NCBI RefSeq assembly: GCF_032854445.1
Contig: NC_088299.1
Location: 4,315,001-4,379,000, forward strand
DNA from: Liolophura sinensis
Taxonomy: Eukaryota; Mollusca; Polyplacophora; Chitonida; Chitonidae
Length of the DNA: 64,000 nt
Direction of reading: 5' to 3'
Position numbers and translations under genes: made by a program
Part shown: positions 37,001-49,000 of the stretch, in pieces
Position numbering within the stretch: the stretch's first letter is position 1
Layout: each line of letters begins with the position of its first letter
Notes under the pieces: generated by a model
The model's input: only the letters and a program-made list of their open reading frames with translations
Told to the model about the DNA's origin: nothing
Database searches by the model: none

Positions 37001-40000
37001 TAATTTGAGTATTATCTCAAAGCCTGTAAAGCATATATGAATGATTACATTTCCATGTGACCAGCACAGGCAGCTGGCTGTGGCTGAAATCGATGTTTCT
37101 ATTTTTAGACGCGTTGCCATACTGGCCGCGTTGTGATTATGAAAGCTGTTCAGTCCAGTTTATCTGTAGTTACCTAATGCACACTGACTCTAAGGACATT
37201 CTCGTTGGACAGTTGGCCTAACCGATTTTCCGGTTAGCCAAATTGAACCGCATGTAACCATTGCGCGACCGACGGTTTCGTTCGTGCCAAATTTCGCTGC
37301 CTGAGTAGTTACTGTATTTATTGGATCATTGTGTGAAATGCTTTGTGAATATGAATTTCTCAGTTTCTTCATGGAAGCGCGTTAATTATTGTGCCATTCA
37401 ATTGTTAAGACACACAATATGCATTAATTTTCAAAATTTACAGTTATAAGTAATTTGTAGATACTCTTTTAGTGTCTTAGTGATAATGAGCGGTGATGGA
37501 CGATGCTTGTGTGGCCTTTTGTGTATTTTAACCTTTATTGATAACCTCTTATCATACCAGTATGTCTGCGTATGTCAGTATCATGCATGGTAAAGTTTGT
37601 CAGTTACTTGCCAAAGTTTGGTGGTTTACCTTGGGTACTTCAGTTTCCTCCACTCGTGAAACTGGGGTCACTTTCACAAAACATTGTAAATCAGTTTTTT
37701 AGTAACTTTTCGTAACTCTCTAATGACGCCTCCTTATGGTGCTATAAAGCAGACAGCGTCTTTTACGAAAAAAAGTTACAAGGAGTATGACTTACAGTGA
37801 CCCATGCCATCCCATGTTTTAGGGGAAAATTTTTGAATTCCAATATTGTGTTATAAAACAGCAATCAGATAAATTAATTTCTTATGCTTCACAGGTAAAT
37901 ATCAGTAAACTTGTGGCAGTAAACATGGCAACGGCCCACTATCACCATGACAACGATGGCACTCTCCATAACATAGGTGTTATGTTCCAAGGTCGCCCAA
38001 AAACCAGCATCTTTAAAGTTCCACCTCCCTCAGGTCAGTAAGAGAAGGTTGCGAGTTCAAATCCAGCACTAGGTGATTGTTTCTGACATTTCATTTTTAC
38101 ATATAAAGTACTGTAAATGACCTAAAATCCACCCAAACAGTGGATTTTCAAGGGCATCTAAATGTCATAAAATACTATTTTGGGTGCTGAAACTCCAGTT
38201 TTTCCAGTAGGACCTAATCCTACTTTCATAACAAAATTCAGTAGTATGCTAAATATAAGATCAGTAGTACTCTAAGTATCAGGCAAAATGTGCAACTTTT
38301 TGAGTCATTTTCGAAATTCATAATTATTATGGATAAATGTAAATCTTTTTAAATCTCATGAAATATTATGTGTGTTCATCATTCGGTCATGTTAGTTCAA
38401 AGTTTGAGTACAAAAATTACACATGTACTTCAAGAAAAAGTGGTTGTTTTTTTTTTTAATTGAATGGAGAGTTAAAGAGCGTGACGTTATACTTTGAAAC
38501 ATGCATGACATCACTCCAGTATAACTGCCTTTACGTCGCATTGACCTGATTCAGCGACACATAAGGAATATTATCACATCACATCAGGAAAATTTTACGG
38601 AATCTGCCGAAGATTTTGTTTTTGAGGATTGTTCACTTATAGGGAATAAATAATGTTATACACTGTAAATTTTTTTAAACTGTGGTGTTAGCTCTGTTCT
38701 GTAGGGTATCCTTCCCATAATTTTATTATTTGTGCCTAGTTTTTCTCAGGACTGAAGTAGCTCTTTAACAACTTGTTCTGTTATTCGAGAGCTGTCAGAT
38801 TTATGGGTGAATAAAACCATTGTACCTGAAGTAAACGACTGCCCTTTTCCAAGTATACCAGACAAACCTGACATAAATCTGCATTCAAACCAGCTTAGTC
38901 TTTTGACTTCAGATTGAGTCTCGGACAGGACTGGATATTCTGCCAAGTTCAACCCATCATACATTGTACGGATGCAATTTATAAAATTTGCATATTAAAG
39001 CCTGCAAATGTATATTTTGAAGTTAAATTTTGTTCAGGATGTCAGTTGAGCAACACTGGTTCAAGAAAACAATTAAATGTCTGAATGTTAATTGAGAGGG
39101 TGTTTAAAATATGCATTTGTGACGGTGTTTATTGTTTGTTTGTGTATTGTTTTGAATGCGTTGTCCAAACCTTATTGTTATTGTCACATAGAGTTATCCC
39201 CCTTTCTTTGTACATAATAAAATGTTTGTAGCTTATATAGATTTATTTATCTGATTGGTGTTTTACGCTATTCTCAAGAATATTTCAATTATACAACAGT
39301 GACCAGCATTATAAATGGGAGGAAACTGGGCAAAGCCTGGGGAAAACCCACAACCATCCACACATTGCTGCCAGACCTTCCCACGTACAACTGGAGAGGA
39401 AACCAGCATGAGCTGGAATTGAACTCACAGCAACTGCATTGGTGAGAGTCTCCTGTGTCATTGTGCCGCACTGGAGTTCTAACCACCTCGATCACGGAGT
39501 CTCCCACCACTTACTAGAGCCGACAGGCTTATTTTATGTACATGTTTATACTGTATCACTTTTCCACTTTCACCACTTCGGTGGCCTAATGGTTAGACCG
39601 TCAGCTTCGTAGTTGGGAAACCAGGGATCAAACCCCGGGTAGGGTTATGCCAAAGACTTTAAAAATTTTACTTGTGGCTGCCTTGCTTGGCCTTCAGCAC
39701 TGAGAGGTTAGAGCAAGGAAACAGTACTGGTTGGTCCAGTGTGAGTATAATGTGACTGGGTGGGTTGGCTGCATGGACTCACCCTGCCACAAGAAGACAC
39801 AATATTTGTACACGCAACTAATGACTTCTCGTCGTCATATTGCATTAAACCTCAAGAATACATACATTTCCACTTATATATATTGGATTTTCGTTCCAGA
39901 TGGTAAAGAACTGTTTGAAGGTGCAGAGATAGTGGGTTCCAGCTACTCGCGCTGGCCATTCCATCTCTGCTACATGCACAGTTTTGGCATGTCAGAGAAT

Positions 40001-43000
40001 TATTATGTGTACGTCGAGCAGCCCCTCTGTCTCAATGTTTCGAACATGGTGCTCTCCAAATTTACCCAGACATCGTTTTGTGAATGGCTGCAGTGGTACG
40101 GAAACGAAAAGGTGAATGTTCATAGTTTGCCTTAGCTAGTTTCACAGTCCTACTTATATTCTGATATAATGCCTTGTTTAGTATTGTAATATTTAATATA
40201 CAGTCAGCAGTCTCTCACGAGGAATTTCAGAGATTTCCGAGCTTCCATTGTTCCCAGGGTCTTGTTGTTTATGTAAGTTGTCGGCAGTGCACTCTGGTGT
40301 AGTCTTACATGAATTTCATTGGAAACCACTCACTTCCCACCAGTATGACACATGGAAAATTGCACCATATTATATAGGTCGAAAAGTGAAAAAAGAAAAA
40401 AAAATCGTAAATCTTGTTACAACTTTGTGGGCATTCAGCGTACTGGAATAACCCAGGTGTTGGCTAGCTCAGCGTGAGTATACTGTGACAATTGGTCTCT
40501 GTTTCTGGCATCAGTGCTATAATTATGGCGTCATTATAACATCCAGCCCCCAGGATCATAAAGCTGTCTTACACTTAACTCAGTCTCATTAAATTTATGA
40601 TTTATTTGAGGAATTGTAGTTATGGTACTTTCCTGAAAATATTGAAAATATAAGTTCAGGAATAATGCCATGAGTGACAACAAGGTCTGACTTAAGTCTA
40701 AGAGAGCTTTGTGATCTGTGAGTCTGGTGATTTGACTGTGATCATTTGGAAACCAACATTATATACATATACATATATATGTACACTGCTATTACCTTTC
40801 TTCACATTTTGTCCAGATCTGATGATAATTGTGTCCAGATCTGATGATAATTGTGTCCAGATCTGGTGATAATTCTCTCCAGATCTGATGGTAATTCTGT
40901 CTGGATCTGATGGTTATTCTCTTCAGATCTGATGATAATTCTGTCCAGATCTAATAGTAATTCTGTCCAGATCTAATGGTTATTCTGTCCAGATCTGATG
41001 GTAATTCTCTCCAGATCTGATGATAATTCTGTCCAGATCTAATGATAATTCTTTCCAGATCTGCTGATAATTCTGTCCAGATCTGCTGATAGTTGTGTAA
41101 TTTCAGCGCTCTATACCTCGAGTGGTAATTCTCTATGTATAGTATTTTTGACACTGACACCTTTTCAGATGAAATTAATCTGTGTTTATATGTACATGCT
41201 GCAGTCTTTCTTGCAGCATGTTTCACCCTCTGTTGGCATAAATTATTCACTTCAAGATTAAGTAGACTTGATCATAAATCATGTGTTAATTTCTGAATGC
41301 ACAACCTTTAACAGGCAGCCTTTCGTGTCATGGACAAGAAAACTGGTCAGATAGTCAACCCAAAGATGCCATACATGGCTGGTGCATTCTTCATGTTTCA
41401 CCACATCAACACATATGAAGACAATGGTAAGTAACCGTATCACTATTTGAATTTTTGGTCTTTTGTTTTCTTTTTTTTTTTACATTTTTTTTTACATTTG
41501 TGGTGTTTGATGTAGTGCTGAAGAATTTTTCACTTGTATACCTGAAAGTTTTTGTATTTTTTAAGCGACAAATTTTGTCACTGAAGTTTGATTAATTTTT
41601 TTTATCAGAAAACTGGCATCATTTTTCAGGCTGTTAAGTGCTTCTGAAAGTGTATTTTATTTATTTATTTATTTATTTGATTGGTGTTTTACATCGTACT
41701 CAAGAATATTTCACTTATACGTCGGTGGCCAGCATTATGGTGGGAGGAAACCGAGCAGAGCCTGGGGGAAACCCACGACCATCCGCAGGTTGCTGGCAGA
41801 CAAAGTGTGTTTTAACCTACCAACCTATATTAGTTACATGGTTGTTCAGTGATAGGATATGGAAATATATGGTGTCAGTAATCCTCATGGAGTGGAGCCC
41901 ACTGAGCTTGAAGGTTACTGACACTGTGTATTTGTGTATCCTGTCACAGAGTTACTTTGTAACAAGTTTATCCTGCAAAAGACCCATCAGTTCAGTGCAG
42001 AAGGCCATGTATAGGTGACCATAATTTTCACAACCAAACAAAGGGAGATAATCTACTCAGCAATGCATTTTGTGTAATCTGCAGGATTTGGAAATATACT
42101 TAACTATTGTTGTCCAATGAGAAGCAGAGTATTTTGTCTGATGGGTGATAATGGATGAAATACTGTAATTATGAAGGTGTTTATGGATGATTGAATCAGG
42201 ACAGAGCTGGCAGATGGTACCTGCTTACAGTGGTCTCTGATCCGTTATACACATATGGCAAATAACCTAAAATTTTGCCCCCCAAAAATTGTGCAAATTT
42301 TTACTGGCTAAATAAATCTGAGAAAGGTACTAGTATTACCTTTAATGCTGAAACTTGCATTTTTATAGTAGGATATTCTGTCTTCCAAACAAGCCTTAAA
42401 ATAGGACGCTGTTTAAGACCAACAGAACTCAGATTCAGACAAATTGTGCAATGTAACTATTATGGGTTGAAATTTCAGGTGATTTGACTGTTGTCTACAG
42501 TGATTTTCCAAGTTTGATTCAACTTATTTTGAGAATTGCGTTGTTATATAAACACCTATGTTTCCTTGTGGGAAAATTCGTAATGCATAGGTTACTCTCA
42601 TTTGATGCCGAGTGTCTGTCTTTTATTTCAGTATTAAAGCATATGAGCTATGGAAAATATTGTTTACTTTGTCAGCTTCTCAGTGACCATCTATCTGTAT
42701 ATTACCCCAAAACTTGGAATGAGAGAAGGAATTGTGAAAGTTCTTTACAATGCTCTTGCATGTACACTGTGTAAATGAGATCCGCATCAGTTTTTAGCTC
42801 ACTGTATAAAGTACAGGCATAGCTTATGTCGTACCCTGAGTGTTGGCATCAGGGTCCAGTAATAGGAAAAGCAAAGTTATAAACAAAATGTTACGGGTGA
42901 TATCTTAAAAAGTACTGCAGGTATTGAGCTGAGGATTTGCACACATGTAGAGCACAATATCACGAGGAGGATATTCTGTCCTTGATTGGGTGTGTGCATA

Positions 43001-46000
43001 TTAAATATCATAAATGACGGAATTTCTGACTTACATGTAGTGTATTAGACTCACTATTAAACAAAGTGTTACTATCTTAAAAAGTATTGTATGTATTGAC
43101 CTGACGTTTTACAGGCATATAGATGCACGATTTCAGATCTTCATGCATTTTACAGGCATATAGATGCACGATTTCAGATCTTCATGCATTTTACAGGCAT
43201 ATAGATGCACAATTTCAGTTCTTCATGCAATGAGCTGAATGCTTTGCATTCTTGTGTCTCATACAGGTGAGCTCTTTGGTAGCCTTTCTGCCTTTGACTC
43301 TGATGATCAGTTTCCACCCACCATAATGCTGGCTACCGTTGTATAAGCGAAATATTCTTGAGTATGGCGTAAAACACCAATCAGATAAATAAATAACTAA
43401 ATTTACTGTGATTAGGGCCCCCTGTAGCATGTTGAGTTGCCTGTTTTTTAGGCATAGGCAGGTGCCAAAATCAAAGTCTTGTTTGAAACTGGTTTTTATC
43501 TAATCGAGAACTTCTTGTCAAAATTAATACATTCTTGAAATTACGTAGGATGCGCTATAACCTTTCCTGAATGTTGCAAGTTGCCTGTGATCAAGAAACT
43601 TTGCTCTTGTGACGTTGACAAATTTAGGCTACGCTCCATTATTACAAGTTGACATCAGATTAGCATAATACAGAATATGGTGTTGATTTGTTGCAGGATT
43701 CCTGGTGGTGGACGTCTGTGGTTATGATAACGCAGACGTTGTTAACGATCACTATCTGAAGAATCTTAGAACGGAAGTCAGAGATCCCATCAGTGCAGGG
43801 AAAGCCAGACGCTACAACCTACCGCTTAATGCAAAACCTCAAGTATGCATCAGAGTTCTGTCAAATTGTTCATACTGATCATTATGAAATGTGAAGAATT
43901 GTAGTTCCCGTAAGTTTTACATATTAAATTTCAGAGAAAAATACTGATATGAAGTACATGTATAATTCAGATGAAAGACCATTAAACATTCAGATTGTCT
44001 AGGAAAATATTTGGCAGATTCTTGTAAGGAAACAGTAAAAAAAAAAAAGAAAGGTTAAGTGGTGAGTAAGATATAAATATGTCTGAAGAATTAAGTACTT
44101 ATTTATGATAGCCACACATTGTACCTTGTCACTTAATATTGTCCTTAAGCAAATGGATTAAACGAACAGTTTGAAACGGGAATCTAAAATCGGATTCCCG
44201 CGAGACGAAATCAAGAGAATTCGTGTAGATTCTGGCAAATTTGGATGAATAATGAACCCTGAATATATATTTCAAACATTGGGTCCCTTTCTTACCATGT
44301 TATGAAAAGCGTGGTCTCATAAAATTTTTTGTCGCTTCTTAGCACACTTAACACACAAAGACCGCTATACTTCTGTATTCCATATGCATTTAAACTGACG
44401 ACAAAGATAAAGAGCTATGAATGCATTCATCATAAGAACCTTCCATACGTGGGAAGGTCTGTCAGCAACCTGCGGGTGGTCAGGAGTTTCCCTCCGCCAT
44501 AATGCTGGCTGCCATAGTATAAGTGAAATATTCTTGAGCACGGCATAAAACACCAATGAAATAAATCAAATGCACCTAGAAACAAGATGTTTCAAGGCAG
44601 AAATATAGAAGTGACAAACCCACCATAGAAACCAGTTTTATTAAAGCATTTTACTTTGTTATTCTTAAAAGATAAATAAACTGTTTTCCAGTCTTTAATG
44701 GTCTTTCATCTGATGTGTACACTTTATTTGTCTTTGCCTCTAAATGTTGCCTTGCATCTGAAAGATTTTCTCTCAGAAAGACTTTCTGACAAAATGCAAC
44801 GGCTTCTCACTAGATGTTGATGTTTGTTGTGCAAACTCTCTGCATTGGTAATGATTTGTTGGTTATGAAAGGTTTAAGCAGTAAAGGATATATTTGGATG
44901 TTGTAGATTTCAAAAAAACTTCACTCAGAAGTATTGTATCAAAAATCTGATTTGGTCTGTCACAAGAAGAAATACATGGTTGTGTTGTTGCCTGTAGACC
45001 CTGAAGCATATGTGTAAACTCCAGATGTCTTCTTTATACATATACATGCAAAGTTGAAATTCTAAAATTCAACATTAAATTCAGCTGTACGTCCAGTTGG
45101 AAAATGATGAATGCAGTTTGATTCAATGAATCATTATTTAATTTCTGAAGCATATTTCACTTTATTGTGTTGGTTTTTTTTTGCTTCCAGGATGAAGTCG
45201 GTACAAGTTACATGCTTGAGAACAGTTTGGCCAAAGCTGAGAAGAAAGAGAACAGCATTCTCTGTCAGCATGAGGAGCTTTGCAGTGAAGGTACATATAT
45301 ACAAACATTAATCTTTTAAACTTTGGGGATTTTCAATTTGGACCTGAGTTAGCAGGCTTTATCAAAATTGCCTGCCCTTGTACCACTAGACCAGAGGGAA
45401 ACCACCCCATACCCACTTGCTCATACATTTGGCTCCACTTTGACTTGTCATGCCCTCATATGAAGAGATGAGAAGTTAGGATGGTTATATTTCCTCAATT
45501 TATTAGGGATCCATACAGGTAGTTCTTCGGGACACCTGTTGAAATTGTTTGGATTATTATTATTCCACCGATTTTGTGATCATGCTACATCCTAGACCGT
45601 TTGACCAATTCATTTGAGTGAGTGAGTGCTTGGGGTTTAACGTCGTACTCAACAATTTTTCAGTCAGACGAAGACGAAGGAATCATTAGGGTGCATGTAC
45701 GTGTAATTGTGCCTCCTTGTTGCAGGACGGATTTCCACCGCTCTTTTATTTAGTGCTGCTTCACTGAGGCGACTTACCGAAGGCAAGTAAGCTGCCCTGC
45801 CCAAGCCATTATACTGATACAGGTCAACCAGTCGTTGCATTATCCCCTTCATGCTGAACGCCAAGCGAGTTACAACTTCCTCTTTTAAAGTCTTAGGTGT
45901 GACTCGATCAAGGATTGATCCTGGATCTACCGGTCCCGAAGCGGACGCTCTACCAACTGTGCTATCCGGGCCGGTTCCAATTCATTTAAAACTTTACAGT

Positions 46001-49000
46001 AAAATTCCCCCATGCCTGAAGTTATCAGTCCTGCTATTCCTGTTTTTCTATGTCATGGGCTTTGGCAGCCATATTGGATTTTATAGCAATTCGTTTAAAC
46101 ATCTTCTCACGAGTCACTGAACGGATTGGTCTGAAAATTGACATGCAGGTGGACTCATCCTAGCTTCAATAAGTTTGAAGAAATCTTTGACTTCCGGTAA
46201 AAACTGTGGGAGTTGTGGGATTGTGATGTTAAAACTAGTTTTAAAATTTAATATTTCTTTTTCGAATCTGGTTTTATTTTGTGCTTATCTTTGTAATGTT
46301 TTGAGATAAAGGCAAAGAAAATAAGTTTTAGTTGTGTAATTTCAGCGCTCTATACCTCGAGTCGTATGCGAAGTTATGCAGGAATATTTGACTTTGGTGT
46401 GTGTGGTGTGTATCAGCCTTCATGCTTATATACAACAATATGTGCTTTGAAAACCTCTCTTGAAAATGTTTATGTAATGAATAATATCGGTACATTACAA
46501 AAGGCCTATGATTTATAAAATTCAAACTGCTGACACGTATACAGTTCAGCATGTTGATATTTTTCCTTCTAATCTCGAGTCCCTAAATTGTATCTCCATT
46601 TTCACAATTACCAATCCTATCGTTTATTAATTTTTATGAGCACAAAAACGTGGTATAAGTTTGTGCATGAGGAACACAATCATATGTAGCCTTTATATAT
46701 GCATGAACACATGCAATGTAGGCCCAAGGCCTATATATACAAGCTATAAAATCTTGCAAGCTACAAAATGTATTGCTTATTTTGAGAATATCCCTCTACC
46801 TATCAATGTATAAATTATAGAAATACACCAAGAAAGTAAAAATCAAACCAGAAATTTTTGGTTTAGGTGATCAAAAATCTGTTAGCGCAATTTGGGTTCA
46901 ATTTTTGCTGTTTATGTAAAACAACTCAAATACTTACCTTTCACAAAACATCAGCCTTGTCTGCGCATGTGCTATGATCAGGATTGGTAATGAAGTTCCA
47001 AAACTTTATAGAGCAAGTTGCATTATGATTTTAGAATCATTTTAAAAATTTAAATAGTACAGGTACTAGTCTGGTATTTGCAGCTTGAACCTCGATCACT
47101 CGAATAATACAAGACAACGTCGTAAAATCACATGGTCGTACACTGACCATGGTGCCAGTATGAGCAGACTGTCAGCCATTGGTGGACCGACCCTATCCAG
47201 ATAGTAAGGGGGTGATGACGGTGTGTATAGTGAACCTATGATACATGGACCAACTGACCACAATGGGCACAGGACTGATCGTTAAGATCTAGCTGTTCTG
47301 AACATTTGGCTCCACTTTGGCTTGTCATGTCCTCATATGAAGAGATGGAGCGGGTCATGGGTAGTAGAGATGTTGATCATATCTCAATTTGTTTATTTAT
47401 TCATTTGATTGCTGCTTTTAAGCCCTATTGTAGCATATTTCACTTATACGATGATGGCCAACATTATGCTGTGAGCCCAGGGGGTGGGGAAACCCACAGC
47501 AAACGGCAGGTTACGGCCAGACCTTCCCACGCCCGAAGAGGAAGCCGGCTTTAGCGATCACAGTGGTTGGAGTATCTTTGGCCTGTGCTGTGCTAGCATG
47601 CTAACCACTAGGTCATGGAGACCCCATCTCTCAATAGATAGGACACACAAGATGCAGGTTCAATCCCCACCTTGGACAGAGAATTCTAGATTTCCTTGCT
47701 CTCATTGCTTGTGGAGCCTGGGTCAAAATATGCAGTCAGTGACACCCGTGTGGTCAGAATGAGTAGTTTAAAGTTTGTCAAAGATGGTAACTGTTGCTGG
47801 TAATGATGGTAACCTTTCGCTTGGTTGGGTATTTGTTTTATTCCATTAAAATTTTAAACCGTTCCAGCTATCAGAAATGAAGACTTGAAATGTTAGTTTT
47901 ACGTTTGAAATAATTATTTTTGTATAAAGTCAAGATCAAGATTTCTGGGCTTGCTGCTAATATATGTAACTTCTTTGAGCTATTGTTTGTTTTTCATATT
48001 TAACATTATAACACCTGGTTACTATGGTTACAGCTATTGAGTTGCCCCAAATCAACTATAAAAACTATAATGGCAGGAAGTATCGCTATGCTTATGGTGC
48101 AGGTGGAGATTACTTAAATCAGGTAGGCACAACAATTAGCCATTCTTGTTTATTGATTTGTACTAGTTTTTAGAAAATGCAGCAAATAATACAACTTCAG
48201 ATTTTGGGGAGATAGGTGGACATATGCATAAATGAGCATGGACATTTTTTTTCTGATGTGCTTGGTATTTAAAAATTAACTTTTAACTAGGATTTTTATT
48301 AGGCTGTGGGATGTGCCATGTTAAAGCAACCAGAAACATGGTTGTATGGTAAAAAGGCAAAGCAAGTGAATTCAAAAGTAGAAACAGCTGAGTCATCATA
48401 TTATAGAAATATCTCACACCTGATTGGTTAAGACAGATGACATGGCGGCTCTTTCATTTGTCTCAGCGCGTGTGATTTAGCTTAATTACTTTGAACTGTG
48501 ATGTCTCAGTTGTGATGTATAACAAAAATCAAATGTAATGTCTATGCCTTTCAGCTGTCTTGTGTGTCTGTGGCTTTCAGCCGTATTGTGTGTCTCTGTC
48601 TTTCAGCTGTATTGTGTGTGTGTCTCTCAGCTGTATTTTGTGTGTCTCTGTCTTTCAGCTACGTTGTGTGTCTCTCTTTCAGCTGTATTGTGTGACTGTC
48701 TTTCAGCTGCATTGTGCATCTGTTTTTCAACTGTATTGTGTGTTTGTCTTTCAGCTGTATTGTGTGTCTGTGTTTTTCAGCTACATTGTGTGTCTCTGTC
48801 TTTCAGCTGTATTATGTGTCTCTGTCTATCAGCTGTATTGTGTCTGTGTCTTTCAGCTGTATTGTGTGTCTGTGTCTTTCAGCTACATTGTACCTCTCTT
48901 GTCTTTCAGCTGGTGAAGGTTGATGTAAAGCAGAAGAGCTGTAAGGTGTGGAAAGATGGCAATCTCTACACCTCAGAGCCAGTGTTTGTTCCCACCCCAG

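Noticed and set aside
41638-42018. 126-codon open frame on +
   Set aside because: Its first half is antisense SINE R1 sequence; chance frame.
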